Positions 45,991 to 58,339 are shown, counted from the first letter of the stretch. The stretch: DNA of 64,000 nucleotides from Talinum fruticosum (GCA_021018815.1 JAITYX010000054.1:3534001-3598000), one strand, 5' to 3'. Notes: generated from the sequence alone by a model not told the origin. Translations and numbers: made by a program.

Positions 45991-46960
45991 TCATCGTCTC
46001 TGCCGAGCTTCGAGATCCGAGTATGAAAATTCACTTGGTTTTTCCTGTTCAAGCTCATCGAACACAACGTGCATGCTTTCTTCCACTTTGTTAGTTCTCT
46101 TATTGAAAATGCGATAAGCTTTACTACGAGAAGAATAACCCGGAAAAATAACTTCATCTGACCAGAGCATCAAACTTGGTCGAGTGATCCTTACCATTGT
46201 TGTGAACAAAATATTTGCATCCAAAAGGTTGGAAATACGAAATATTAGGTTTCTTCCCTTTGTAGAGCTCATAAGGTGTTTTCTTCGAGTATGGGTTTGA
46301 TGAGGCATCTGTTCAAAGTGTAGTTGGCTGTGTTGGCTGCCTCGGCCCGGAAATAGTAAGGTAGATTGTGCTCAATCATCATTGTCCTTGCTATTTCTTC
46401 AAGAGTTCTGTTCTTTCTCTCCACTACTCCATTTTGTTGAGGAGTTCTTGGTGCTGAGAAGTTGTGAGAGATACCATTTTTGTCACAAAACTACGAGAAT
46501 TCCGAGTAGTCAAACTCCCTTCCATGGTCATTTCGAATTCTCCGGATGCGAGTCCGAGACTCAACTTGTATTTTTCTGCAGAGCTTACTTGAACTCTTTG
46601 AATGCTTCATTTTTGTGCTTAAGAAAACACACCCAGGTAAATTGTTAATAATCATCAATAATAACAAGTATATATGATTTACCTCCGAGACTCTTAACCG
46701 GGATTTCACCACATAAATCCATATGGAGTAGTTCAAGCACTTTGGATGTGGAAACTATCTTCAAGGATTTGAATGAAGATCTGACTTGTTTCCCTCTTGT
46801 CATGCTTCACAAACTTTATCTTTCTCAAAAGCACAGTTAGGAAAACCTCTAACCAAACCATGAGATGCCAATTTCTTGATAGTATGCATGCTAATATGGC
46901 CTAATCTACGATGCCATGTCCACGAGTCATCATGAAGGGATGCTTTTAAACAAGATAAAT
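45991..46960 (-). pseudogene. GAG-pre-integrase and integrase region, copy F
   Basis: GAG-pre-integrase WHRRLGHISMHTIKKLAS-type near 46870-46920. Integrase core with MDLCGEI near 46710, NDHGREFDYSE (second Asp) near 46510 and NGVVERKNRTLEE (Glu) near 46415, all readable. The C-terminal PFGCKYFVHNNG and SYSSRSKAYRIFNKRTNKVEES follow (46050-46230). A frameshift near 46740 and an insertion near 46490 break it. Confidence 0.88.
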
Positions 46961-47340
46961 TCGATTCGGGTCGGAAAGATGAATGATATAAGTGTTACCT
47001 GATCTTTTATCCGAGAGTTTGATCTCCTTTGTGATATCATCGAAATGTAACAATTGGGCTGAGTAAATCTTACCTCTTGACCTTTATCACATAATTGAGA
47101 GAGGCTGAGCAGATTGTACTTTAATCCTTTGACAAGGTAGGCTGAGCTGACCAGATTGTTTCCCTTTCCAATCTTGCCTATCCCAACTATCTTGCCTTTG
47201 CTTGTCATCTCCAAAAGTGACTTTTCCTCCTTTGTACTCATCTAACTCGGAAAAGAGTCCTGAATCTCTCGACATGTGGCGTAAGCATCCATTGTCCAGG
47301 TACCAATGACCTTTTGCTCTCTTCGAGTACCCTGCAAAAC
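46961..47340 (-). pseudogene. Protease region, copy F
   Basis: YLDNGCLRHMSRDSG near 47265-47305 shows the catalytic DSG changed to DNG. ELDEYKGGKVTFGD, KGKIVGIGKIGKGNNLVSSAYLVKGLKYNLLSLSQLCDKG follow in two frames and give the whole protease C-terminal part, longer than in A, C or D. Confidence 0.86.
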
Positions 47341-49159
47341 AGAGACAAGCTAACCCTTCTCACTTCCTCTAACGAATTCAGTAACACTCTTTACTTGTGG
47401 TCCTTTTCTAAGGAAGAAGGTTTTCGGAACCAAATTTTAATGACTTTGGACTTATTCTAATTACGAGTCTTCCGTGTAGAGAGCGAGTACTGTATCTCTT
47501 TCTTTTCAAAAACTTTTCTTTTGAAAGCTGGAGGAGATGGTTTCTTCTTGTAAACTGATCTGGTCTTAGTCCTCCTTTCATTTTTATGAATGGGACCATG
47601 CTCGGCTTTCATGAACTTTACAGTTACGGAATCATTTTTGAAAAGCTCCGAGTAGGAATTGGATTCCTCCTCTTTGTTAAAACCAAGACCTTCCTTTCTG
47701 AAGGAGACACATTGGGATCCTAAGAGCATGTCAATGTTTTTCTCACCTTGAGTGAACTTTAAAACCAGATCTTGAGACTCAATTAGCTTTTGATTTAGCT
47801 ACTCATTTCTTTTACGAGTAACTTAGACTCAATCTCATTGGATTGAGCAGTAGTCTTGAGCTCTCTAAGTGTAAGTCTCGGTTTTCCAACTCATTTTTCA
47901 GAGAAATGCTCTCGGAGGAAATTGACTCAAGTTGTTCTTTGAAACGAGAAGAATCGGAATTGGACTTTTCTTCCAAAATAAAAATATATTTAGCTAAATC
48001 AACTTTGGAGAATTTGAGGAAGTATTCAATTACCTCTTGAGGATTTGTTTCCTCATTGTTTGATTCCGAGTCGACTCTATTTCGGCTTCCGAGTCGAGAT
48101 TGCCATCGGACATTTTGAGTCATCCGAGTCCTCGTCATCTTCGATGAGTCCTCATCACTCCATGTGGCCATCATGGCCCTTATCTTCTTTCTGTCCCTTT
48201 TTCTCTTTGGACGAGTCTTTGACTATGTGATCCTTGCTTTGCCACATTCAAAACGGCTAGAGTTTTTAGTCAAAGATAACTTTGAAGAAGAAGAGTATTT
48301 ACCTTTCCTATCCTTCTTGTCCCTTTTGTAGAACTCTTCTTTTGGCTTCTTATCCCATCTTTTGTGCTTCATCATTCTCTTGAAGCCTCTCACAATAAGT
48401 GTCATGGGGTCCTCTTTTGAGTCGAGAGGAACTCGGATCGGCTTCTCTGGTTTACGAGGCTTTTAGCGCTATGTTCTTTTTGGTGCTGCCCTCGGCATCT
48501 TCCTCTTCCAGGTGGATTTCATGAGTGAAAAGCTTCCTAATGAGTTCGTCCGGCTTTAGAAGTGATAGGTTACGAGCCTACTCTATGGCGAGTCACCTTG
48601 GGACCCCATCTTCTCTTAGGTAGACTTACGAGTATTTTTACGCACATTTCCTCGTGGGAAATCTTCTTACCCAGAGATTTGAGATTGTTGGTAATCTCGG
48701 TGAATCGAATGAACATCCGAGTGATGTTTTCTTCGGCTCCATCTTGAATAGCTCATATTTATGAAGATACTAGCTTATCTTCGCTTGTCTAACCTGACTT
48801 GTACCTTCGTAAGTGTTGACCGGGGTGTCCCACACTTCTTTGGCGGAATCACGAGGCGGATACTCGATTGTATTCTTTTGAGCTGATGGCGAACATCGGA
48901 ATGTTCATTGCCTTGAAGTTCTTTCGAACTTCTCTACTTCACTGGAGTAAACTCGGTCTTTGTCTTGGGAACGAGTCTAAATTCTTCTGTCTTCATGGGA
49001 ATGTAGTTTCCTTTTTGTATGATGTCCCAAACATCTTCATCATGATCCAGGAGGAAACATTCCATGAGTTTCTTCCGAGTGCACGAAGTTGAATCCTTTG
49101 AACTTTGGTGGTCTGCTGGAAGATCTTCCTTCATCGAACTCTCCGTTGTTACGAGCCAT
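47341..49159 (-). pseudogene. gag: gag remnant, copy F
   Basis: Start at 49159 (ATGGCTCGTAAC). The N-terminal part has MECFLLDHDEDVWDIIQKGNYIPMKTEE (48940-49060), the core follows in shifted frames, then GFKRMMKHKRWDKKPKEEFYKRDKKDRKGKYSSSSKLSLTKNSSRFECG (48223-48405). The CCHC knuckle has first Cys changed to Arg and is then frameshifted. An acidic run, a coiled coil (47850-47990) and the Gag-PR linker follow. Confidence 0.88.
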
Positions 49160-49204
49160 TTGATCTTTAGACCTTTGGATGGTTAGATCCTTTACGAAAG
49201 GCTA

Positions 49205-49217
49205 GGCTCTAATACCA
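49205..49217 (-). other. Primer-binding site, copy F
   Basis: Minus strand TGGTATTAGAGCC, the full-length form with one substitution against TGGTATCAGAGCC. Other copies here are one base shorter. Confidence 0.88.
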
Positions 49218-49219
49218 AT

Positions 49220-50804
49220 TGAAGGTTTGCTCGAAGGAGAGGCAAAGTCACCCTAGAGGGGGTGAATAGGGTGATGAAAGATTTTTACGAAAAATCAAAC
49301 TCTTTTGATTAAAGGACGAGATAGAAGCGATTTTGAGTCTACAATAGGGTCGAGAAAAGTATGAACTCAAAATGAAGATGCGAGATAGAGCTGAAGCTTT
49401 AAGACGAGTCTGAGTCCGGAATGAACTCAAAAAGTGAAGACACAGAAAATACATGGAAACCCTCCTGGGGCAGAAAACCACGGACCGTGCTAATCCAAGC
49501 ACGAAGTGGAATCCACTATTTTGAGTCCATAAAATACGAGTAGACTAACCGAACCCGAGTTGCTCCCTTAAACAACTCTTTACAAGTTTTCCTAGACTCG
49601 AAATTCCGTTATCCGATCTAGTACTTCCTAGCTGAGATAACCCTTACAGCTAGGGACAAGCGAGCTGAGTTAACCCTTACGGCTCGGTCAAGGACCTTAC
49701 TTAGAGAGTAAGAAGGAGAGTGATTGTAACTAAGTACAAGACCTTACAACTCGAGAATATAATGAATTACGAGTGGGAGTTGTAAGTAGAAGATTGAGAA
49801 TGAATACAATGACTTTGCTCAAGTATGTGTATTAACAATAGGTTCGGCAATCTTCAAGTCTTAAGAGTTGGCTTCTATTTATAGATGACCAAGTAGCATA
49901 GCCGTTGAGTCCATCTTCGACTAAGAGTCCTTTGTGACTATTGTTAAGGACTTTACGAGTCACTCAGAAAGTATCCGTTGAGATATGAACGTTGGACAAC
50001 GGTTCTTGACTCCTTTGGAAGTCCCAAAACCACTGGCGGTGTCTTGAAAGATAAGGTGGAAACCACCGTTAAGCTTGGGGTTGCAGATTTCCAGTTTTGG
50101 AAACGAGACGGCCACGACACGATCTTACGGGGCTAGGTCGAGAAGTGGAAAAGGCCTTGTCTGCTTGGTGATTTGATGTTTGAAGCCGGTTACTTTTGTA
50201 TTTCAAAAAGTGTATCCTCATTTGAATAACCTACAAAAGTAAATCAAATTGGTTCTCAAAGTATAAAATACTTTGGTCCAAAATTAGACACGAGATAATA
50301 ATATAATTAAGATAATTAAGTGACTAATTATACGAGTCGAGAAAAGGAGTGGAATTTTACGAATCTAATATCCATGAAACTCGAAATTCCATCCGAGTTA
50401 GTCTAAGCGAGAATCAAGTTAAATAAGAAATAACAGAGTGAATAAACTTGATCTAGACTAAACATGGTTCGAGTAGAAGTGTTGACTATAACGAGAATAA
50501 CCCCGTAATATGAAGTCGGACTTGAGTGCGGTTATGTGAATACTAGTCATTTGAACATGCGAAATTTCTAAGTGATGAGAGACTTAGAACTAAGTGTACA
50601 ATAGTAAGTACCGATATGCTTTCCGAGTCTCATAGAGACAAGCAAGAATACATGAAATAAATGCTATATCACTTAGAGGAAATATTATATCAATTAGAAA
50701 AGTTTCTAAGGAACAGAGCATGACTTGGAATCAAAACTTTATACGAGAGAAAGTCTTATACGAGAGAAAGTCTTATATCACTTAGAGTAAAGTCTAAGTC
50801 TTCA
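49220..50804 (-). repeat. 5' LTR of copy F (1585 bp)
   Basis: Complete: left end TGAAGGTTTGCTC, right end CTAAGTCTTCA. TATA box (CTATTTATAG 49875-49884, minus strand) is intact. The flank on the right is gag of copy G. Confidence 0.92.
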
Positions 50805-52456
50805 AAAATCATTTCTTTTATAAATAGGTGGAGAAGGTTTTCTCCTTAAAACTAATATGGGCTCAATCCACCTTTCATTCTTATAAATGGGACCATGCTC
50901 AACCTTCCTGAACTTTACAGTTCGGGAATCCTTTTCAAAAGATTTAAGTAGGAATTAGTTTCTTCCTCTTTGTTAAAACCAAGTCCTTCTTTCCTGAATG
51001 AGACACATTGAAAGCCTAAAAGCATGTCAACTTTTTTTGACCTTACGTAAATTTCAAAACAAGCTCTTGAGACTCATTAAGCTTTTGTTTCGGATGCTCA
51101 TTTTCTCTTCGAGAGACTCGAGACTTAGTCTCATTAGATTGAGTACTAGTCTTGAGTTCTCTTAGAGTAAGTCTCGGTTTTGCCAATTCATTTTTCACAC
51201 CAATGCTCTCATGAGTGAGAGACTCAAGTTGTTCTTTGAATTGAGAAGAATTAGAATTGGACTTTTCTTCCAAAGTATAAATATCTTTAGCTAAATCAAC
51301 TTTCGAGAATTTGAGAAAGTATTCAATTACCTCATGAGGACTTGTCTCCTTAGTGTCCGAGTTATCGGAATCGACTCGGATTCGGCTTACGAGCTGTTAG
51401 TGCCATCGGACACTTTCGGTCATCGGAATCTTCATCTTCTTCGGATGAGTCTTCATCACTCCATGTAGCCATCATAACCTTCTTTTTCTTTCTCTCCCTC
51501 TTTCTCCTTGGATAGTGTTTAACTATATGATCTTTGCTTGCCACATTCAAAACAGACCAAAGTTCTTAGTTAAAGATAACTTTAAAGGGGAGGAGTGTTT
51601 ACCTTTTACGCTCCTCTTATCTTTCTTGTAGAACTCTTCCCTTGGCCTCTTCTCCCATTTCTTGTGCTGCATCATTCTTTTGAAGCCTCGAGCAATGAGT
51701 GCTATGGGATCTTCTTCGAATATAAGGAACTTAGATTTTCTCCTTTGTTTTCCAAGGGTTCCGGTGCAATGTTCGTTTTGGTGCTTGAACTCGGCATCCT
51801 CTTCTTCCGGATGGATTTCATGGGTAAGTAGCTTCTCAATCAGTTCGTTTGGCTTTAGTTGAGAGATGTTCTGAGCTTTCTCGATGGCTGTCACCTTGGG
51901 ACCCCATCTTCTCTTTGGTAGACTTCTTAGAATTTTTACGCACATTTCTTCGTAGGAAATCTTTGTACCCATAGATTTGAGATTGTTTGTAATCTTAGCG
52001 AAGCGTATAAACATCCGAGTCATGTTTTCTTCTGGCTCTATCTTCAACAGCTCATATTTGTAAAGATATTGACTTATCTTCGCTTGTCTCACTAGGCTGG
52101 TTCTTTCATATGTGTTGACAAGACTGTCCCACACATCTTTATCTATGTCACGGCTGACACTCTATTGTATTCTTTTGAGCCGATGGCGCACATCGGAATG
52201 TTCATCGCTTTGAAGTTCTTTCGAACTTGTCGACTCTTCATTGGTGTACTCGAACTTCTCTTTAGGCACAGGTCTTATATCTTCCATTTTCATTAGAATG
52301 TAATTTCCTTCTTGTATGATGTTCCAAACATCTTCATCGTTGTCCAACAGAAAGCATTCCATTAGCTTCTTCCAACGCACAAAGTTTGATCCTTTGAATT
52401 TTGGTGGTACTGCTTGAAGATCTTCCTTCATCGAATTCTCCGTTGTTATGAGCCAT
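50805..52456 (-). pseudogene. gag: gag remnant, copy G
   Basis: The best-kept Gag in the window. Start at 52456 (ATGGCTCATAAC) with a frameshift soon after. Then PPKFKGSNFVRWKKLMECFLLDNDEDVWNII (52330-52420). The core 52134-51547 is one open frame of 195 codons: KISQYLYKYELLKIEPEENMTRMFIRFAKITNNL, ISYEEMCVKILRSLPKRRWGPKVTAIEKAQN, LIEKLLTHEIH and GFKRMMQHKKW. The CCHC knuckle (51510-51560) keeps CFECG but is frameshifted, with the last Cys changed to Tyr. The acidic and coiled-coil parts follow to 51043. Confidence 0.9.
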
Positions 52457-52501
52457 TTGATCTTTAGACCTTTGGGTTGTTAGACCCTTTCTAAAAGCCT
52501 A

Positions 52502-52513
52502 GGCTCGATACCA
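52502..52513 (-). other. Primer-binding site, copy G
   Basis: Minus strand TGGTATCGAGCC, two bases from the LTR end at 52516. Confidence 0.85.
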
Positions 52514-52515
52514 AT

Positions 52516-53865
52516 TGAAGGTTTGATCTTGGAGAGTCTTAATCACCCTAGGGGGTGAATAGGGTGATGAGGAAATTTTAGCAAACTTAGAAGAATTAAG
52601 CTTGAGAAGAATGAACCGGACAATCCGAGTTTAGATTGGACTCGGAAAAGTGTAAACTCGGAGATACGTGGAAACCCTCCTGGGGTAGAAAACCACAGAC
52701 AATGCTAGTCCAAGAACCAAGTCAAATCCACTATTTTGAGTCCACAAAATACAGCAGATCGACTCAACCAGAATTGATCCCTTAAACAATTCCTTACGAG
52801 TTTTCCTAGACTCATAAATTACCTTATCGGATCTAGTACTTCCTAACTGAAGTAACTTTTATAGCTAGGATAACTGAACCGAGTTAACCCTTACAACTAA
52901 GTCAAGGGACCTTACTCGGAAAGTAAGAAGAGTATGTAACTAATTACAAGACTTTACAACTCAAAAGTATGAATTACAAGTTGGGAGTTATAAATAGAAG
53001 ATTGAGTATGAATACACCGACTCTTGCTTAAGTAATGTGTTTCAACAATAATTCCAGCAATCTTCAAGTCTTGTGAGGTGGCTTCTATTTATAGATGACC
53101 AAGTAGATTAGCCGTTGTGACCGATTTACGAACAGAATTCCTTCCCGGCCGTTATAATCGTTCTTCCGAGTCGCTAAGAAAAATCCGTTGCAATGTGAAC
53201 ATTGCGCAATGGCTCTTGGCTCCTAAAGGTGCTCCAGTCAGCTGGTTATGTCTGAAAAGTAAGGTGGAAACCACCGTTGAGCTTAGCTTTAAAATTTTAC
53301 AATTTTGGAAACAGACAACCTTAGCACGGCGTCTAAACCTTATTCGGAAGGTAGAAAAGCCTTGTGCTACTGGTGATTGATAGCTTGAAGACGGTTACTT
53401 TTGTAATTCAAAAATGAGATATCCTCGTTTGGATAACCTATAAAAGTAAACAATTTTGGTTCTCAAAGTATAAAATACTTTGGTCCAAGATTAGGCACGA
53501 GATAATAATTAACTTAAGATAATTAAGTGCATAATTATCTTATGCCTAGAAGAGTTGAATTTTCCGAGTCTAATATTCATTATCCTCAAATTCCATTCAG
53601 AGTCGGTCCTAAGAAAGATCAAGTTATAAGAGTGAAAACATCCTAATATAAGGAATTAATCTAGACAAATTATTCTCAAACAAACATACTGACTTAGAAT
53701 GATGAATTAACACTATAATTCACTTTGCTTCGAAATATGCGATCGGAACTCGGATAAGAAGTGTTAGAAAGATTATTTGAACATGCAATAAATCTAAGTG
53801 ATGTATGAGTGATGTCCGAGTGACTCGAAACATCAATGTGAAAAGATAAACAAGAATATGTTTTA
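52516..53865 (-). repeat. 5' LTR of copy G, right end missing
   Basis: Left end TGAAGGTTTGATC. TATA box on the minus strand at 53085-53094 (CTATTTATAG) is intact. The LTR runs to about 53865, where copy H pol starts on the plus strand. The first 100-200 bases of the LTR are lost. Confidence 0.88.
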
Positions 53866-54050
53866 CGAGCCAGTCATTTTTCTGAGAGATCACTCGAAAA
53901 AGGTTATATTGCACTTGAGTTTATTCCTACAAAATTTCAATTACCCGATATCTTAAAAAAACCTCCGAGTAAAGATCAATTTTGCTTTATGAGGAATAAA
54001 CATGGCATGATGATTGCATTATTAATTGAGTTATTCCATGAGAATTTATG
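53866..54050 (+). pseudogene. RNase H C-terminus, copy H
   Basis: IALEFIPTKFQLPDI, then KPPSKDQFCFMRNKHGMM, the end of copia pol. The DIFTKPL motif has become DILKKPP. Confidence 0.85.
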
Positions 54051-54282
54051 AGGTTAATTGTTTATTATATGTTTTGAGTGAATAACTAGTTGATCGGTTA
54101 AAATAAGATGAAATAGAGCTACAGAGTTATTAAGTTTCCTAGTTGATCACATCATCTGGGTTAGTCTCGGTTTTGAGAAACATGGAAATCAAAATTCTGA
54201 GATCTTCTCTAAAATCAATAGAGAATCTTGGACATATTTTCTAAACTCTTTTTATCTCTCGTCACATGAGAGGTCGGGAAAC

Positions 54283-54414
54283 TAGCCGTTGGAAGGAAAC
54301 AACTTCAAGATGTAACTCGTTAGACACTAGAATGCCAAACGGTCGGCTAGCCATTACTTTATCTCGTTGTGTCGGTAAGGATTTATTTCTTTGAGAGCTG
54401 TTGATTTATAAATA
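54283..54414 (+). promoter_or_regulatory. Putative internal ORF3 promoter, copy H
   Basis: TAGCCGTTGGA at 54283-54293 is the exact reverse complement of TCCAACGGCTA, the consensus form of a plant MSA (MYB3R) element. AACGGTCGGCTAGCCATT follows near 54339. TATAAATAGCACC has its TATA at 54407-54414. The leader to the ATG at 54623 is 209 bases and made of CACTCTCT-type repeats. Together this looks like a normal plant core promoter with a pyrimidine-rich 5' leader. Confidence 0.6.
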
Positions 54415-54622
54415 GCACCTGTTCACCCTCATTCATTAACTTTGCTATCTTTCACTCTCTCACTCTCTCACTCTCTCACGCTCTCATCCTCTACACTCGA
54501 ACTTAGAATTTCTTACTCACACAATCTTCAATTTCATACTCTCTAGTCTCTACTCTCTCCCACTCGTTCACTTTCTTACTCTTTCTTCTTCTCAAATCAA
54601 ATTCTTTCTCCTTTATCTCACA

Positions 54623-56255
54623 ATGCCTAAGAGAGGCGAGTGCAGCAGAATAAGGGTCATTCACTAAAAAGCTAGAACTTGAACCACCTAGCCCGAGAAT
54701 CCTTAAAAGAATCCTTCTAAACGCAAGGCTCTAGCTTTTGATGAGCCAAAATAAATTGTAGCCCAACACTATTTCCTTGAAGATAAATTTTTTCATCCAT
54801 CGAACTCTCATGGAAAAACCTATTCTCCATATAGGAACTTTTAAGTACATCTACTTCTATGATTATATTTACCGGCAGCTTGTCATTGAATTCTATTCCA
54901 AAATAACTATAAGAGACAACGTAGTCCCTTTTGTGGTTCAGGGAAGATTATTCACATTAACCTCTATCTTCTCCACAAAATCTTTAATGTTCAAACTGTC
55001 TTTCTAAACTCAAATCATATTCCTTTCAATGAAATCGCTGATGATTTCATTGATAAATATGCCAAAATTGTTCCCAAGTTTAGAATGAACTTTTCTATGA
55101 GTCAATGAGGTCCGAAGCCGGACTTATCTACTTTATGCTAATTAGAACTACATTCTCATTCTATCCATACAAGGAGAACCCCAACAACAAGGTTCTCAAA
55201 GTTTTGTATGATATTCTAGAAGGGTGTGAGGTTCACCTCTTCCCCTTAGTTCTAGAGAAAATAGCTTCGTTCCCACCCTTTAGAAGAAACCCCATCTTCC
55301 ATTCGGAGCTTGACTTTCTGCCATCTTTGCCCACTTCAAAGTGGATCTTCTTGATGATCCACTCAAATGTCTTGAGCTAGCCGTTTGTATAGGCAGGGCT
55401 AAGTTAGTTGGTCTAAGATACCATGAAATCTCACTTGGTGTCTAGGTTCATTTTTCTAAGCTTCCACCTCCCGCTTGTCGGACTCAAAAGAGTTCCGAAA
55501 CTCCTCTTCGATAGATGGTCTATCTTCTTCCCAGTTTACCCCTTCTATATTGACCCAGCTTCATATCTTCCACCTCACAATTTGCTGTTCCATTTTCTAA
55601 GCTTCTATCTTCTAAGCTTCACACTCGGTTCCGAAACTCTTCTTCTCATAGCTGGTGCATCTTCTAAGCATCCACCTCACAATTTTCTTCTCTCACTAAA
55701 GAGTTACAATAAAATCTTGGTGCATTCTAGGCTTTCATGCCTATATTGACTCAATTCAGAGCACGGCTCGAAGGAGATAGATCATGTTCAAGCTCTCGTC
55801 CCCGAGCTGAAAGAAGTCATCAAGAGGCAACAAGACCAGATCATGTTCAAGCTCATACTCGGAATCCCACCTTGAATCGGACTCATCCTCAAAGTCCTCC
55901 AGCTTTTCCGACTTTGGGTCTAAAGAAGAAGAAGAAGAAGAAGAAGGCCAAGGAGAGAAGTAACTTAAGGTAATGTCCTAAAAAACACCGAGTTTACCTC
56001 GAAGCGGTTGTGGATGTTGGTCAATCCTAGGCTCAACCTTCTACACAGCCATCTCAAATCGAAGAAGCCGAGGGCTCGAAGAGGAAATAAAGAAAGCAGC
56101 ACCTCTAGTTTGAAGGTCTGTACTTCAAGCTTAAGATCATCGTCTTATCTTGCCACCTATTCCACGACCAGTACCTTCATCTTAGGGCTATCATCGAAAA
56201 AAAGGGATCCTCATTCCTCCTACTCTACTTACACTACTCCACCCCATCCCGATTT
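54623..56255 (+). pseudogene. ORF3 (SIRE envelope-like domain), copy H
   Basis: Starts at 54623 (CACAATGCC, MPKRG), then frameshifts at once, where CGAG appears in place of GA in the fourth to sixth codons. N-terminal domain: EKPILHIGTFKYIYFYDYIYRQLVIEFYSK (54800-54905). Middle: GLIYFMLIRTTFSFYPYKENPN, LYDILEGCEVHLFPLVLEKIASFPP (55105-55300). Then STLGAF-FMPILTQFRA near 55720-55760, a Lys-rich KKKKKKKK run (55925-55945) and the tail. The stop codon seen in C and E is changed to CGA. Confidence 0.8.
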
Positions 56256-56668
56256 TATATTTTTTGTCCAACATTTCTGTATCTCTTTTTCTTCCCTAAG
56301 TTTATTTTGATGAAATGCATCGGAGGAGTGAAAAAATAGTTGTTTGGTCTAGGGAGATTTAGTTAATTTTATTTCATTGTATATATTTTTCAGAATAATG
56401 AAATTTAGTTATTTCTTAGTATTATTGACTTGTGATTATCCATATCTTTTCTTTTCTACTCTGATACTTGATCATATGTATTTCATTTACTCTGGTATAT
56501 ATCTTCTCTTTGATATTCGTGGGATCAATTTGCTCTAATAATGAATTCTTACTTATCTTCACTAAGAACATCTTACGGTCGGTTGTTTCCGAGCCATGAA
56601 AACTTAACTATCTAAACTTCTAGCTATTGTTATAAGTATTCGAGTGTCTTTCATGAAAAAGGGAAGAT
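56256..56668 (+). other. 3' untranslated region and polypurine tract of copy H
   Basis: Non-coding, with GATGAAATGCATCGGAGGAG near 56310 matching C and E. Polypurine tract GAAAAAGGGAAGAT at 56655-56668. Confidence 0.75.
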
Positions 56669-58089
56669 TGAAGACTCAGGTATAACTCTCTATCTCTCTA
56701 TGATATTGAATTCAAAGCATTCTCTCTCTTTAAGAAACTCATCATTAAGTTTTCAATACTATCTTACTCAAAAAGTAGTTATTAAGTAAAACTTACATCT
56801 TTGGGTTTCTAACCCACTCGAGATGCTACTTAGACTGTTGTCATGAGTAAATAATTTCACATGCATATATTATTCTGAACTCTAGCTTTTTGTATTATCT
56901 AAAAGAGAATTACTATGTTAATTCTTACTTCTAAGTGAGATTTATTAACTAAAATTATTTACCTAATTAATGTGATGCAATTTGTCTATATAATCTTAAT
57001 TTCTTGATCATCTAAAAGATAGACACAAAAATGGAATTAGAACCTATTGAATATTTGACTCGGAAAATTCCATTTTCTCAGATTAAGGATAATTAAGTGC
57101 TTAATTATTATCCTTGCCTAATCCTGGACCAAAGTATTTTATACTTTGAATACCACTTTGATTTGCTTTTACAGGTTGATTAAAGTATTTTAATCTCATT
57201 TTGAAAAGCAAAAGCAACCGACTTCTAACAGTTAAACACAAACAGACAGAAAAGCATTGATTGAGGATAAGGCTTAGACACCATGTCACGGTTGTTTGTT
57301 ACCAAATCCGATAAACTTCAATTTTGATTCTAACGATACTTTCCACCCCAATTTTCCATACAACTAGTGGGTTGGACCACCTTTTGAGCCAAGGACCAAA
57401 GCATAACTTTCACATTTGCAACAACTTCTTTTCGAGGGACTCGGACTACCCGTTGCAATGGTTAGTGAAGGTTCCTAGTCCAGAATCAGACACAACGGCT
57501 ACTCTTCCTTGCTGAGTATAATTAGAAGCCATCATACGAGACTTGCAAATTTTTGAGACCAACGAGATTACAAAAACTGATTCATACTCTCTTAATCTTT
57601 AGCTTTCAACTATGTACTAATGTTATTACTTTCTGAGTTGTAAAGAAGAAGTCTTGTAATCACTCTTCATTATTTCAATTCTTTGTGAAGTGCTTTGATT
57701 GAGTTGTAAGGATTAACTCAGCTTAGTTGTCCCTAGTTGGAAGGGTTATGTCATTTAGGAAATATTAGAATAGATTAGGTAATTTCTATGTTTAGGAAAA
57801 CTTGTATTGAATTGTCTAAGAGAGCAACTCCATAAGAGTCGGTCCTTGTATTTTGTGGATTCAAAATATTGGATTTGACTTCGTGTCCGGATTGACACTT
57901 GTTCATGGTTTCTGTCCTAGGAGGGTTTCCATATATTTTCTAAGTTGTGCTTTTTTGTGTTTAATATCCACTCAAAAATGTTTTCTAAGTTTATTCTTCG
58001 CAGAAAACTCTATTATTCCACAAAATTTCCTTCGCACCCTATCCACCCCTCCCCTCTAAGATGATTCGAGTCTCAAGAGCAAACCTTTA
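56669..58089 (+). repeat. 3' LTR of copy H (1421 bp)
   Basis: TGAAGACTCAGG to AGCAAACCTTTA; the terminal CA has become TA. TATA box is mutated (TATAATTAGAAGCC near 57518). Confidence 0.9.
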
Positions 58090-58295
58090 TGCCCCCTTAC
58101 ATTTTTTACCACACGAGACTTCTACAAGGTGTACACAAGCTTCCTTTAAATACAACGAAAACCAACCCTAGACCTAAATTGACTCTCCTTGCATTTGCGT
58201 AACAATAAATCGTGCAATCAAATAAGAAAAACTAATGAAAATTGATGCCAATGAGCAACAGGTGAAAGGACACGGTCAACACCTTAATGTTTATT

Positions 58296-58339
58296 GACAC
58301 GGGCTGCTCGTGTGCCGCCCGACACGAGTAGCCCGTGTC
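58296..58339. repeat. 18-bp inverted repeat hairpin
   Basis: GACACGGGCTGCTCGTGT (58296-58313), an 8-base loop, then ACACGAGTAGCCCGTGTC (58322-58339). One position differs from perfect pairing and would be a G-U pair in RNA. Confidence 0.9.

Larger units (their letters stand above)
40746..50804 (-). mobile_element. SIRE-type copia element, copy F (most complete minus copy)
   Basis: Minus strand with full 5' LTR, primer-binding site, gag, protease, integrase, RT, RNase H, internal promoter, ORF3 and a truncated 3' LTR. A deletion at 41805/41806 removes the end of the 3' untranslated region, the polypurine tract and the start of the 3' LTR. Its 5' LTR abuts gag of copy G, so it probably inserted into G, whose other half is gone. 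Confidence 0.92.
50805..53865 (-). mobile_element. SIRE-type copia element, copy G (5' end)
   Basis: Minus-strand 5' LTR, primer-binding site and most of gag. It is cut on the left by the 5' LTR of copy F, and the rest of the element is not seen on the far side of F. Confidence 0.9.
53866..58089 (+). mobile_element. SIRE-type copia element, copy H (3' end)
   Basis: Plus-strand fragment with the last 50 codons of RNase H, the internal promoter, ORF3, polypurine tract and a complete 3' LTR. It starts inside pol at the joint with the LTR of copy G. Confidence 0.9.
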
